Shown: one piece after another, positions 27,046 to 35,642 of the stretch | Layout of the letters: each line of letters begins with the position of its first letter | Position numbering within the stretch: position 1 is the stretch's first letter | Origin: Acidobacteriota bacterium | GTDB lineage: Bacteria > Acidobacteriota > Vicinamibacteria > Vicinamibacterales > SCN-69-37 | Direction of reading: 5' to 3' | DNA length: 64,000 nucleotides | Assembly: GCA_020853395.1 (NCBI GenBank) | Contig: JADYYY010000013.1 | Span: 1 to 64,000 of the forward strand | The notes under the pieces: generated by a model | The model's input: the letters and a program-made list of their open reading frames with translations, nothing else | The model's database searches: none | What the model was told of the DNA's origin: nothing | Program-made: the position numbers and the translations under genes

Positions 27046-28380
27046 TCAAGGCTGTCGTCCGAGCGCCTGCGTCAACTTCGCCGCGCTGATCAGGGCGCCC
27101 ACACCGGCAGCCGTGCGTTGTGCCTCGGCATCGAGCACCGCGGTCTGCGCCCGCAGCAAGTCCGTCACGCTCGCGAGCCCTGCATCGAACCGATCGCGGA
27201 CGATGCGCTCGCTCTCGCGCGCCTGGGCAACGGCCGCGCGGCCCGCTTCCATGCGTGCGAATGCGGATCGCTGTTCGATGACCGCCGTGAGGATCTCGAC
27301 GTGCGCCGCCGCCCTGGCATCGTCGGCTTCGGCGGCGACTCGCGTTCGTGCGTGCGATGTCGCGCGCAGGCGCGCGCGTTCGGCCCCGCCGAGCGAGAGG
27401 TTCCAGCTCATCTCGGCGCCAACGAGCCAGGACGAAGCACGGTCGTCGAAGCGGTTGCCGCTCATCTCGACGCCGCCCTGCGCGATCACGCGCGGCAGCA
27501 GGGCCGCCCGCGCGAGCCGGCCCTCGCTTCGCGCCAGTTGCTCCAGCACGGACGCGCGGCGCAGCGCAGGGCGAGCAGCCTCCGCCTCGGCGAGCAGCGC
27601 ACGAACCTCGACGGGCTCGGGCGCCGGACCTGCCTCGGCCAGGTCGACAACGTGAGGAACGCGATCGATCGGCGCGCCTGTCAGCCGATTGAGCTCGGCC
27701 CGTGCGATGGCGGCCTCGCCATCGGCCTGAATCACGCGCTGGACGAGCGCCGCAACGTGTGCGTCGAGGGCGAGCACGTCGGCGTCGGTGGCCATGCCGG
27801 CATCGCGGCGGGCGGCGGCGCGTGCACGGTCAGCACGAGCGGCTTGCAGGCCCGCATCCGCGGCGCCCCGGGTGGCGTCCGCTGCTGCGACGCGGCCGTA
27901 CGTTTCTGCGACGGCAACTGCCAGCGCCCCGCGGGCCTCGTCCAGGGTCAACTGCGCAACCTCACGCGCCAGACGGGCCTGCTCGACCTCCGCGCCCAGC
28001 CGGATGTCGAATATCGGCTGCTGAATCCCGAATGAGCCGCGGTGAAAGCCGATCGCATTCGGATGAGTGAGCGCGTCGATGGCGAAGTTCTCGGCGGCGA
28101 ACCGGCGGGATGCCAGGAGCGAGCTGAAAACGAACACCGGTTGATCGCCGCGCTGCCAGGATTCCGCGACCGAAACGCGGGGGAACCAGCCGGCGCGTGC
28201 TTCGGAGGCGCGCGCGCCGCGCTCGTCGACCTCGGCCTGGGAGGCGCGCAACGCGGCGTTGCGGGCGAACGCCTGCTGAGTGGCCTGGGCCAGTGTCAGG
28301 ACGTCCTGGGCCCGCGCGGGCGCGGCCAGCAGCACCAGCAGCAGGCCAGCAGAAACCAGACAGGCGGCGAATTTCCCCAT
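27046..28380 (-). CDS. TolC-family outer-membrane efflux channel
   Basis: About 444 residues: signal peptide (MGKFAACLVSAGLLLVLLA, cleavage near PARAQ), then two repeats of long coiled helices rich in Ala/Arg (LTLAQATQQAFARNAALRAS and QARESERIVRDRFDAGLAS). This is the TolC pattern. It is the first gene of the tolC-adaptor-RND-DUF2892 operon. An in-frame TTG at 28419 is an alternative start but precedes a poor signal peptide. The promoter region is shared with the divergent OsmC gene and contains nested dyads. Confidence 0.9.
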   Translation of the reverse strand: MGKFAACLVSAGLLLVLLAAPARAQDVLTLAQATQQAFARNAALRASQAEVDERGARASEARAGWFPRVSVAESWQRGDQPVFVFSSLLASRRFAAENFAIDALTHPNAIGFHRGSFGIQQPIFDIRLGAEVEQARLAREVAQLTLDEARGALAVAVAETYGRVAAADATRGAADAGLQAARADRARAAARRDAGMATDADVLALDAHVAALVQRVIQADGEAAIARAELNRLTGAPIDRVPHVVDLAEAGPAPEPVEVRALLAEAEAARPALRRASVLEQLARSEGRLARAALLPRVIAQGGVEMSGNRFDDRASSWLVGAEMSWNLSLGGAERARLRATSHARTRVAAEADDARAAAHVEILTAVIEQRSAFARMEAGRAAVAQARESERIVRDRFDAGLASVTDLLRAQTAVLDAEAQRTAAGVGALISAAKLTQALGRQP

Positions 28381-28388
28381 GCCGGTGG

Positions 28389-28464
28389 AGAGATGCAGGA
28401 TCCGGCACGAAGGTGACAACGGCCTGCGCGCGCTGTCACTTCCGGACCGAGTCCTGCATCTCTG
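28389..28464. promoter_or_regulatory. Nested, nearly concentric inverted repeats between two divergent operons
   Basis: Outer arms AGAGATGCAGGA (28389-28400) and TCCTGCATCTCT (28453-28464) are perfect 12-bp complements. Next inward are TCCGG (28401-28405) and CCGGA (28443-28447). The inner arms are GTGACA (28413-28418) and TGTCAC (28434-28439). All share nearly the same centre (about 28426). They fill the space between the tolC start (28380) and the OsmC start (28483). Likely a shared operator for the divergent operons, or a cruciform-forming element. Confidence 0.6.
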
Positions 28465-28482
28465 AGATGGAGGTGATGTCCG

Positions 28483-28944
28483 ATGCTGCCTTTACCCCAC
28501 CGTTACGTCGTCACGGCCGTTCCCGACAGAGGTGGCGAGGTGCGATTGACGACGCCCGGCGCGGGCGCCTTGGCGACGGCCGCGCCCATCGAATTCGGCG
28601 GTCCCGGCGATTTGTGGTCACCGGAGACGTTGCTCGTGGGAGCCGCGGCCGACTGTTTCGCGATCACGTTCCGAGGCGTGGCTCGGGCGTCGCAACTGGC
28701 CTGGACCGAGATGATCTGCGAGGCATCCGGCACCCTGGACCGCGCCGACGGCGTGATGCGCTTCACGCGGATCGATCTGGACGTGCGCGTGGCAGTGCCG
28801 GAAGGTGTCAGTGACGCGCTGGTGCATCGCGTGCTCGACAAGGTGAAGCGCAACTGTCTGATTACGAGCTCGCTCAATGCCGACATCCACCTTCACGCCA
28901 CCATCGACGCTCGTACAATCGATGCCGATGGCTGTGCAGTCTGA
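28483..28944 (+). CDS. OsmC-family protein (second paralogue)
   Basis: 153 residues with the two OsmC cysteines: C58 in VGAAADCFAITFRG and C125 in VKRNCLITSSLN. It is more divergent than the copy at 5526, with an N-terminal strand set (HRYVVTAVPDRGGEVRLTTP) closer to the YhfA/uncharacterised OsmC branch. The start at 28483 has a GGAGGTGAT ribosome-binding site. It overlaps the sigma-factor gene start by about 20 bp, so a hydroperoxide-type enzyme is cotranscribed with a sigma/anti-sigma pair. Confidence 0.88.
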   Translation: MLPLPHRYVVTAVPDRGGEVRLTTPGAGALATAAPIEFGGPGDLWSPETLLVGAAADCFAITFRGVARASQLAWTEMICEASGTLDRADGVMRFTRIDLDVRVAVPEGVSDALVHRVLDKVKRNCLITSSLNADIHLHATIDARTIDADGCAV

Positions 28945-29545
28945 ACCGGCCGCGGCCGCGACCGAGGCGCGCGATCGCGACCGCGCGGAGTACGCCGCGC
29001 TCGTACGCGAAGCGGCGGCCGGGAATCGCACGGCCATGGAGCGGCTCCTGATGCGCGCGCAGGAAGTGGCGTATCGGTTCAGCGTCCTCGTCTGCGGCCA
29101 TCCCGAGGACGCCGAGGACGTGATGCAGGAGGCGCTGCTCAGGACGTTCCAATACGTCCGGCGCATCGACGATCCGTCCGCGTTCCGCACGTGGCTGTAC
29201 TCGACGGTGCGCAATGCCTGTCTGATGAAGCGACGGCGGCGAGCCGGAGAGCCCGCGGCGCTCGTGCCGCTCGACGCGGGCGCCCGCGGTGAGGCGGCGC
29301 CGATGGACGTGGCCGATCGGACGGCGCCGATCGACGAGCAGATGGTGCGGGCGGCCGTCGACGCGCGCCTGCGCACGGCGCTCGAGACGCTGCCACCGGC
29401 TTACCGGATCATCGTCGTCCTGCGCGAGATGGAAGGCCTGTCGACGCGCGAGGTGGCGACGATCACCGGTTACTCGGAAGCCAACGTGAAGCAGCGGCTG
29501 CATCGCGCGCGCCTGATGCTGCGCCAGCACCTGGAGGACGCATGA
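28922..29545 (+). CDS. ECF-type RNA polymerase sigma factor
   Basis: About 207 residues. Region 2 contains YRFSVLVCGHPEDAEDVMQE and LLRTFQYVRRI, with the WLYSTVRNACLMKRRRR end. Region 4 has LPPAYRIIVVLREMEGLSTR and the helix-turn-helix VATITGYSEANVKQRLHRAR. It is separated by an acidic linker. Start candidates are ATG 28922 and ATG 28928, both inside the end of the OsmC gene. It is followed by an ATGA-overlapping zinc-finger anti-sigma factor. Target genes are unknown; the divergent efflux operon and OsmC are the obvious candidates. Confidence 0.93.
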   Translation: MPMAVQSEPAAAATEARDRDRAEYAALVREAAAGNRTAMERLLMRAQEVAYRFSVLVCGHPEDAEDVMQEALLRTFQYVRRIDDPSAFRTWLYSTVRNACLMKRRRRAGEPAALVPLDAGARGEAAPMDVADRTAPIDEQMVRAAVDARLRTALETLPPAYRIIVVLREMEGLSTREVATITGYSEANVKQRLHRARLMLRQHLEDA

Positions 29546-29829
29546 CCGCTCCGCACGTTCCCGCCTGTCAGGAGACACTCCGGAACATCTCGGCGTACCT
29601 CGACGGCGATCTCGACGCCTCGGCGTGCGACGCGATCGAGCAACACAGCCTCGAATGTCCGGGGTGCGCGGCTCTGCTCGACGGACTCCGGAAGACCGTG
29701 GGATTGTGCAGGCAAGCGGCGAACGTCGAGCTTCCCGAAGACGTGCGCGAACGGGCGAAGGCCGCGGTTCGTCAACTGCTCGACGAGCCGGCCGCGGCAC
29801 CACGATCTCGCAGCCAATCGTCCACCTGA
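29542..29829 (+). CDS. Zinc-finger (ZAS-type) anti-sigma factor, soluble
   Basis: 95 residues. The HxxxCxxC zinc motif is present (EQHSLECPGCAALL), with an upstream Cys in VPACQETLRN, the arrangement of ZAS anti-sigma domains that can sense redox changes through zinc release. It has no transmembrane segment, so it is probably cytoplasmic, which favours intracellular redox sensing. The start overlaps the sigma-factor stop (ATGA). The last residues are Ser/Arg-rich. Confidence 0.88.
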   Translation: MTAPHVPACQETLRNISAYLDGDLDASACDAIEQHSLECPGCAALLDGLRKTVGLCRQAANVELPEDVRERAKAAVRQLLDEPAAAPRSRSQSST

Positions 29830-29863
29830 TCGTTGAAACGGCGCACCCGACCGTCGAACGTGC

Positions 29864-30976
29864 TCATCGGTGGAGCGTCGCGCGCCGGATGTCGGCCAAC
29901 GTGGCACATCCGCTCAGCGCCATGCAGATCTCCAGTTCCTCGCGTAGGAACGTGACGACGTGCGCGACGCCGAGCGCGCCGGCGACGGCGAGCGCGTACA
30001 CCTGCAGGCGTCCGATCAGGACGGCATCCGCCCCGAGGGCCAGTGCCTTGAACACGTCCATGCCGGAGCGGATGCCGCTGTCGAAGAGCACCGGGTAGTC
30101 GTCGCCCACCGCGGCGCGAACTTCCGGCAGCATCGCCAAGCTCGCCGGTGCGCCGTCCAGCCCGCGCCCTCCATGATTGGACACGACGATGCCGGCGATG
30201 CCGGCGTCCCGAAGCGCGCGGGCATCGTCCACATGCAGGACGCCTTTCACCCACAGCGGCAGCGGCGTCTCTGCACGCAGCCACTCGAGATCGCGCCACG
30301 TCGCGGCGCGGCGCATGTAGCCGTGCAACACCCGGCTCTCGCCGCGCGCGAGATCGTGTGCGGGTACCGGGCCGTAGCCGGCCAGATTCGGCGTCGTGCA
30401 GGCGGCGGGCATTTGAAACCCTGCACGCTGCGCATCGAGGCTTGGAACCTGCACCGGTGCGTCGACGGTCAGCACGATCGCGCGGTAGCCTGCGGCTTGC
30501 GCGCGCCGGATCAAGTCGGCGGTCGCGGCGCGATCGGGCTGCGCGTAGAGTTGAAACCAGTGGCCCGTGCCGCCGGCACCGGCGATGTCTTCCAGCGTGT
30601 AGTTCGACAGGGTGCTGACCACCATGCAGGTGCGCGTCGCGGCGGCCGCCCGCGCGCTCTCGAGCTCACCTTGGGGGTGTGCCAGCTTCTGATGGGCCAC
30701 CGGCGCAAGCAGGATCGGATGCAGGTGTTCGTCGCCACCGAGCATCAGCCGCGTGTGGCCGTGCGCGACTTCGGCGAGCACGCGCGGACACACCGTCCAG
30801 GCGCCGAGTTCGCGCCGGTTCGCCGCCGTCGTCACACCTTCAGCGCTGCCGCCGGCGATGTACTCGAAGAAGGGTGTGCGCAGGAATCGCGGTGCAAGGC
30901 GCTCGTAATCCTGCGCGCACTTGATGTCCGGCGGGATCGATGGTCCAGAGGCTTCCGCGGTGAGCGAGTCGGTCAT
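29864..30976 (-). CDS. FMN-dependent alpha-hydroxy-acid oxidase/dehydrogenase (lactate oxidase-like)
   Basis: 370-residue (beta/alpha)8 flavoenzyme. Family signatures: FFEYIAGGSAEGVTTAANRR (Tyr near the flavin), GHWFQLYAQPD (active-site Tyr), catalytic His-Gly-Gly-Arg in IVVSNHGGRGLDGAPASL, and the phosphate-binding DSGIRSGMDVFKALALGADA. It oxidises a 2-hydroxy acid (lactate or glycolate type) to the keto acid with O2 or a quinone; the exact substrate is not predictable. The upstream open frame beyond 30976 is Arg-rich noise. It is convergent with the anti-sigma gene. Confidence 0.92.
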   Translation of the reverse strand: MTDSLTAEASGPSIPPDIKCAQDYERLAPRFLRTPFFEYIAGGSAEGVTTAANRRELGAWTVCPRVLAEVAHGHTRLMLGGDEHLHPILLAPVAHQKLAHPQGELESARAAAATRTCMVVSTLSNYTLEDIAGAGGTGHWFQLYAQPDRAATADLIRRAQAAGYRAIVLTVDAPVQVPSLDAQRAGFQMPAACTTPNLAGYGPVPAHDLARGESRVLHGYMRRAATWRDLEWLRAETPLPLWVKGVLHVDDARALRDAGIAGIVVSNHGGRGLDGAPASLAMLPEVRAAVGDDYPVLFDSGIRSGMDVFKALALGADAVLIGRLQVYALAVAGALGVAHVVTFLREELEICMALSGCATLADIRRATLHR

Positions 30977-31159
30977 GCCGGAAAACCCCGTGACAACGCC
31001 TGCCAGAGTAGGGCACGGCGGGCGCGGCAGGCAAGGTGTCGGCGCCGCCGCTCCGGCTGGCCTTGGGGCACAATGGCCGCAGCGCACGGCCGAGGCTGGC
31101 TCTCGTGGTGACACGGGCCACGCTCGACCGCGCTGCGGACGGCGAGATCCGTTGACGAC

Positions 31160-31798
31160 ATGAGGCCTCGGGCGGCGATCACCTGGCTGATGCTGTGCGC
31201 GATCGAAACGGCCGACACGGCGCACGCACAGGGCGCCGGCGACTGCCGGCTGCCGCAGCCGCCCAGCGTCGGCATCGCCGTGGGCAAGTCGTCTCCGTAC
31301 CTCGAGTTGCCGGCCGATGTCGTGGAGGACGACGGCGGATCCGGCAGCGTGCACGCAGGAACCCACGTGGCTGGCCGTGCGGACCTGCCTCTCGTGGGGC
31401 CGCTGCGTCTGCGAATCGAAGGCGCGACGGCGCGGTGGGATGTCCGCCGCACGCGCTACGACCCCGGTGCGGGGTATCGCGTGACCGACGACCGGTCGAT
31501 CGGTTCGATGTCGGCGCGCCATCTCGTGGCGCTCATCGGCATCCGGACCGGATGGCCGCCGGTGTGCGCGCGCGTGTCCGCGGGCGGCGGGCTGTACACG
31601 ATCGCGTATCGGAACGCCGCGCTGCACCGTCCCGGCGTGAGCCTTTCTGCCGGCATCGAGGCGCCTGCCGGGCCGCACGGCGTAATCCAGGCGGACGCGG
31701 TCTTGCACGTGATCAGGACCGGCGACGGCTACCCGATCACGAGCTTCGCCGATGTTCCGACGCTGAGCCTGCTCGTCGGCTGGGCCTACCGTTTCTGA
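31160..31798 (+). CDS. Predicted outer-membrane beta-barrel protein
   Basis: 212 residues with a signal-peptide-like N-terminus (MRPRAAITWLMLCAIETADT, cut near AHAQG), alternating hydrophobic strands, many Gly, and a C-terminal Tyr-Arg-Phe, the terminal aromatic expected for outer-membrane assembly. No enzyme motifs are visible. A small porin-like or OmpW/OmpA-like barrel is the best guess; the specific family is not recognised. Confidence 0.6.
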   Translation: MRPRAAITWLMLCAIETADTAHAQGAGDCRLPQPPSVGIAVGKSSPYLELPADVVEDDGGSGSVHAGTHVAGRADLPLVGPLRLRIEGATARWDVRRTRYDPGAGYRVTDDRSIGSMSARHLVALIGIRTGWPPVCARVSAGGGLYTIAYRNAALHRPGVSLSAGIEAPAGPHGVIQADAVLHVIRTGDGYPITSFADVPTLSLLVGWAYRF

Positions 31799-31936
31799 CG
31801 GGTGCGCAATGCGCGCTGCCCGCAGTTCGTGATCGCTCAGTTGGCATTGCCGCTCAGGCGATTACCAGCGTTGCCTCGTGTACAAAGGAGATGTGGAACT
31901 GCCGGAGGGCGGCAGGTGTCGGGCAGGAGCGCTGCG

Positions 31937-32539
31937 ATGCGAACGAAGAGACCGCTGAGAGAACCGGTGCGCGAGCCGCCGGGCCCGGCGCTGAAGAACT
32001 ACATCACGCCGGCGGGGCTGCAGCGGCTGAAGGATGAACATCGCTTTCTCATGACCCGCGAACGGCCGGCCGTGACGGCGGTCGTGGCGTGGGCGGCCGG
32101 CAACGGCGACCGCAGCGAGAACGCCGACTACCAGTACGGCAAACGCCGTCTGCGCCAGATCGATTCGCGGATCCGGTTTCTGACGAAGCGGATCGACGCG
32201 GCCGAGGTCGTCGACCCGGCGGCGCCGCGACCGGCGTCGGCCGCCGCCCGCGTGTTCTTCGGCGCTACCGTCACCTACCGGGACGCCGGCGGCGTCGAGC
32301 ACGTCGTCCGCATCGTCGGCATCGACGAAGTCGACGTGCACCGGCGGTACATCAGTTGGCGGTCGCCGTTGGCGCACGCGCTCATGAAGGCCAGTCCGGG
32401 CGACCGCGTCGTCCTGCGCGCGCCGACGAAGACCGAACACCTCGAGGTCCTCGACGTCGAGTACCTGCCGATTCCGATGGATCCCTTTCGCGAACCTCCG
32501 GGAGCCGAAGCGGCGCCAAGGTCGGCCGACGAGGCCTGA
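31937..32539 (+). CDS. greB: Transcription elongation factor GreB
   Basis: 200 residues. It carries the coiled-coil N-domain with YITPAGLQRLKDEHRFLM and the signature GDRSENADYQYGKRRLRQID, IRFLTKRIDAAEVVDP, then the FKBP-like C-domain ending KTEHLEVLDVEYLPIPMDPF, diagnostic of GreB rather than GreA. It rescues backtracked RNA polymerase by stimulating transcript cleavage. The acidic tip residues (Asp/Glu in GDRSENAD) are intact. The start at 31937 follows GGGCAGGAG; the upstream extension is not Gre-like. Confidence 0.93.
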   Translation: MRTKRPLREPVREPPGPALKNYITPAGLQRLKDEHRFLMTRERPAVTAVVAWAAGNGDRSENADYQYGKRRLRQIDSRIRFLTKRIDAAEVVDPAAPRPASAAARVFFGATVTYRDAGGVEHVVRIVGIDEVDVHRRYISWRSPLAHALMKASPGDRVVLRAPTKTEHLEVLDVEYLPIPMDPFREPPGAEAAPRSADEA

Positions 32540-32698
32540 GAGGAGCGCCTGCCTTCCCGCGCTCGTTGGGAGCAGCACGCCCGGCTCCTCTTCGCGGTTA
32601 TCCCGGTATCCCCGGAGAAGTCCGCGCCGTGGCGCCGTCATGCCCCTGGAACCTGACCGTCCTTTCTCGCCGCGCTGGGCTCGCGTCTTGCAATTCGG

Positions 32699-33643
32699 AT
32701 GGGCATGGCGGCCTCGCCTCCGACCATCGTCGCGCTCCTTGGCGCAGTGCTCGCCGGCATGGCCGCGGCCAGCCATCCCGAAGCATCTCCTTCGGTCGTC
32801 GAGCAGCGCTATGTGCTGAACGCGAGCATCCGCCCGATGCTCCTCTTCTGGATCGGGCGTGATGCCGTCGGCGAAGCCAGAATCACCTGGCAGACTGCCG
32901 GCGCCGAGCAGACGATCGAGCTGCTCGTGGGTACCGATCCGGAGCGCGCGCCGCGACAGATCAACCGTTGGGGATACGTCAAGGAAACGGTTTCGAACGG
33001 CGAGGCGGAGGTCATCGGCTTGATGACGGCTTCGGACGAACAGAGCCTCGACGAGGCCAAGTCGGAAGTCGATCGGCGCCGATCGAGCGGCGGGACGACC
33101 TTCAAAGGCGTGCAGACCACGATGTCGTCCGATCATGCCGTCACGAGGTCGGCGACGCTCACGATGGACGCGCGGGTGTCGTACCGGCAGCTCGATGCGG
33201 TGTTGAGCGCGCTTCGAGAGCGCGCGGCGACGCCGCGACCCCTGGATCGGCCGGCGGGCGTCGCGCCGGGTTTTCTGTTCGCGATGACGTCGCTCATCGA
33301 GCGCAGCCTTGGACCGTGCCGGACGTCGTCCGGCTCGCGCGCGCGTGTCGAGCCCGTGGCCTACCTCTACAATCGGGCGCTCTACGACGCGTCGCTCCTG
33401 TCCTGTTCGTACCAGCCTGCATTCCGGACGAAGACCGGCACGTTTCGCGACGTCATCGATGGGCGCTTCGAGGTGCGGAATCGACGGACGGGCGACGACA
33501 CGAAGTTCCGGATCGCGTATCTCGCGTCGGGACCGTCGAGCGGGCGTCCGGTTCGCGCGGTGTTTCGCCCGCGGTGGTGGCTCGAGGCGGAGCTGCTGCT
33601 CGAGTCGTCGTCGACCGGCGACGCGACGGAGGCCGCGCGATGA
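32699..33643 (+). CDS. Secreted protein of unknown function, first gene of a lipid/headgroup operon
   Basis: 314 residues with a signal peptide (ASPPTIVALLGAVLAGMAAA). The mature part begins VVEQRYVLNASIRPMLLFWI and includes RDAVGEARITWQ and RRSSGGTTFKGVQTTMSSDH. It ends with a basic WLEAELLLESSSTGDATEAAR tail. I do not recognise the family. It is the first gene of a four-gene run with overlaps (ATGA with the next gene), which suggests a periplasmic partner of the encoded lipid pathway. ATG 32699 and ATG 32705 are both possible starts. Confidence 0.65.
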   Translation: MGMAASPPTIVALLGAVLAGMAAASHPEASPSVVEQRYVLNASIRPMLLFWIGRDAVGEARITWQTAGAEQTIELLVGTDPERAPRQINRWGYVKETVSNGEAEVIGLMTASDEQSLDEAKSEVDRRRSSGGTTFKGVQTTMSSDHAVTRSATLTMDARVSYRQLDAVLSALRERAATPRPLDRPAGVAPGFLFAMTSLIERSLGPCRTSSGSRARVEPVAYLYNRALYDASLLSCSYQPAFRTKTGTFRDVIDGRFEVRNRRTGDDTKFRIAYLASGPSSGRPVRAVFRPRWWLEAELLLESSSTGDATEAAR

Positions 33644-34878
33644 CGGCCCCGCGAGCGCTCGTGATCGTCGGAGCCGCCGCGGCGCGGATTGGATCGCTGG
33701 CCGTCTGGGAGCGCGCCGTGCTCGTCGCGCACCGCGTGGGCCTCTCGCCCGTGACCGTCTGGTCGGCCGCACCCTCGTCGTCGAGCGCGCTCGCCAGGCG
33801 CGGCGTTCCGTTCACCGCGGATCACTCGGCCGCCGGCCCGTTCGGCGCGCTCGTGGCCGGGCCCGTCATCGTCATCGGACCCGACGTCGTGGTCGATGCT
33901 GCCTCGCTCATTGCGCTCTCGACCGACGCCGAACGCGGCGACCGCTCGCAGGCCATCGCCGTGAACGACTCCGGCGTTCCGGTTCTGCTGTGTCTCCCCA
34001 CTGCAGCCGTCGCGGTCGTGCGGACGTGTGAGTCGCTGGCGGCCGCGGCCGAGCGGCTGGCCGCGACCGGGTCGCTCCGCCTGCTGCCGATCGACAGCTT
34101 CACCCGTCGTCTGTCGGACGGGACCGCCGCGCGGCTCGAGCGCGACCTCGTGCGACACCTCAACGGTGGCAGCCGCGAGAGCTTCTTCACGAAGATCATC
34201 CGGCGCTTCTCCGTGCCGCTCTCGATTCGGCTCGCGCGTCTCGACGTCCGGCCGTCACAGGTCACGCTGGCCGGGCTGGTGGTGGCGGTGCTCTCCGCCT
34301 GGTGCATCAGCCGGGGGCGCTACCTGCCCGGGCTCGCGGGCGCGCTGCTCTATTACGCGAGCATGGTGCTCGACTGCTCGGACGGCGAGGTCGCGCGGCT
34401 CTCGGTGCGCGACTCCGATTTCGGCGCGTGGTTCGAGACGGTCGTCGACTACGCCACGTACGTGCTGCTGCTCGCCGCGTTGGCGATCGCGGTCCGCACC
34501 GACACGGGCCGATCGGTCTTCGAGACCGCGGCGTTCGTCGCAGCCATCGGATCGCTGGTCGTGGCGGTCGTGACGCTCTATCTGCGCCATCGCGTCGCTG
34601 CGGCCGATCCCGGCCGGTTCGACGATTCGTCCGCCGCCGCGCTGACGTCGGCCGGGGCCGTTCAGCGGTTCGCCCGATGGGGACGGCAATGGATCAAACG
34701 GAGTACGATCGCGCACCTCGTGGTGGTGCTGGCGATCGTCAACCAGTTGAAGGCGCTGCTCGTCCTTTGGGCGTTCGGCGCGACGCTCGGCGGCGTCATC
34801 ATCATCGCCGTGGCCCCGTTTCTCGTCCGGCGGGTCTCGGTGAGGCGCGAAACGGTGCGCGATGTCGGCGCGTCCTGA
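33640..34878 (+). CDS. CDP-alcohol phosphotransferase with N-terminal degenerate nucleotidyltransferase-like domain
   Basis: 412 residues. The C-terminal half is a membrane CDP-alcohol phosphotransferase with the signature DCSDGEVARLSVRDSDFGAW followed by FETVVDY. Compared with D-x2-DG-x2-AR-x8-G-x3-D-x3-D, the third Asp is Glu (GAWFE), a substitution I recall in a bacterial subgroup. The first 150 residues resemble a nucleotidyltransferase fold (VIVIGPDVVVDAASLIAL) without clear catalytic residues. This two-domain layout recalls IPCT-DIPPS enzymes that join inositol phosphates. It moves a phospho-alcohol from a CDP donor to an acceptor; the substrates are unknown. It overlaps the following nucleotidyltransferase gene by 17 bp. 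Confidence 0.8.
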   Translation: MTAPRALVIVGAAAARIGSLAVWERAVLVAHRVGLSPVTVWSAAPSSSSALARRGVPFTADHSAAGPFGALVAGPVIVIGPDVVVDAASLIALSTDAERGDRSQAIAVNDSGVPVLLCLPTAAVAVVRTCESLAAAAERLAATGSLRLLPIDSFTRRLSDGTAARLERDLVRHLNGGSRESFFTKIIRRFSVPLSIRLARLDVRPSQVTLAGLVVAVLSAWCISRGRYLPGLAGALLYYASMVLDCSDGEVARLSVRDSDFGAWFETVVDYATYVLLLAALAIAVRTDTGRSVFETAAFVAAIGSLVVAVVTLYLRHRVAAADPGRFDDSSAAALTSAGAVQRFARWGRQWIKRSTIAHLVVVLAIVNQLKALLVLWAFGATLGGVIIIAVAPFLVRRVSVRRETVRDVGAS

Positions 34879-35641
34879 GGTGAGCGGGAACGGAGCAGCC
34901 GTGAGCGTGACGAAAGCCATCATCCTGGCCGCCGGCGTGGGCAGCCGGCTGCGGCCTCTCACGAACGATCGGCCCAAGTGCCTGCTCGAGGTGGGTGGCC
35001 GCACCCTGCTCGAACGTCAACTGGCGGCCCTCGAGTCGGCGGGCGTGAACGACGTCGTCGTGGTGGTGGGGTACCAGGCCGCCGCGATTCGTGAGTCGCT
35101 CGGGCCGCACGTGCGATACGTGGAGAACGATCGGTACGAAGCCACGAACAGCCTGTTCTCGCTCTGGCTCGCCAGGAAGGAGCTGGTTGGCGGCGCGGTG
35201 ATCCTGAACTCCGACGTGCTCGCCGCGCCGCAGCTCTATCGCCAGTTGCTCGACACGCCGGACCCTGATGCCATCCTCGTCGAGGTCGGAACGACGTTCG
35301 AGGCCGAGGACATGAAGGTGGAGCTGCGAGGCCGTCAGATCGTCGATTTCAGCAAGGTCCTGCCGCCGGCGCGCGCGCACGCGCACAACGTGGGCATGGC
35401 GAAGTTCAGCGACGGCGCCGAGCGGCTCGTGGGATGTCTCGACAAGCTCGTGGCCGCCAACCACGAGAACGACTGGGCGCCGGCCGCGTACAAGGCGTTC
35501 GCCAGCCAATGGCCGCTGATTGCCGTCCCGACGAACGGGCTGCCATGGATCGAGATCGACTTCGTCGGGGATCTCCGCCGCGCGCGCATCGAGATCGAGC
35601 CGGCCATCGCGAGGCTCGAGCGCGACCTCGTTCGCCAGTGA
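34862..35641 (+). CDS. LicC-like nucleotidyltransferase (predicted CDP- or UDP-activating enzyme)
   Basis: 259 residues. NTP-transferase motif KAIILAAGVGSRLRPLTNDR, then PKCLLEVGGRTLLERQL, the sugar/headgroup loop VENDRYEATNSLFSLWLA typical of LicC/phospho-choline-type cytidylyltransferases, and the metal Asp in VILNSDVLAA. Lys in RPKCLLE matches the catalytic Lys. It probably makes a CDP-alcohol used by the phosphotransferase encoded just upstream. The ATG at 34862 overlaps that gene; a GTG at 34907 is an alternative start close to the domain. Confidence 0.85.
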   Translation: MSARPEVSGNGAAVSVTKAIILAAGVGSRLRPLTNDRPKCLLEVGGRTLLERQLAALESAGVNDVVVVVGYQAAAIRESLGPHVRYVENDRYEATNSLFSLWLARKELVGGAVILNSDVLAAPQLYRQLLDTPDPDAILVEVGTTFEAEDMKVELRGRQIVDFSKVLPPARAHAHNVGMAKFSDGAERLVGCLDKLVAANHENDWAPAAYKAFASQWPLIAVPTNGLPWIEIDFVGDLRRARIEIEPAIARLERDLVRQ

Positions 35642-35642
35642 C

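Noticed and set aside
25865..27049. TTG 27049 as start of the adaptor
   Set aside because: GTG 27034 gives a clean lipoprotein signal with ribosome-binding site at proper distance.
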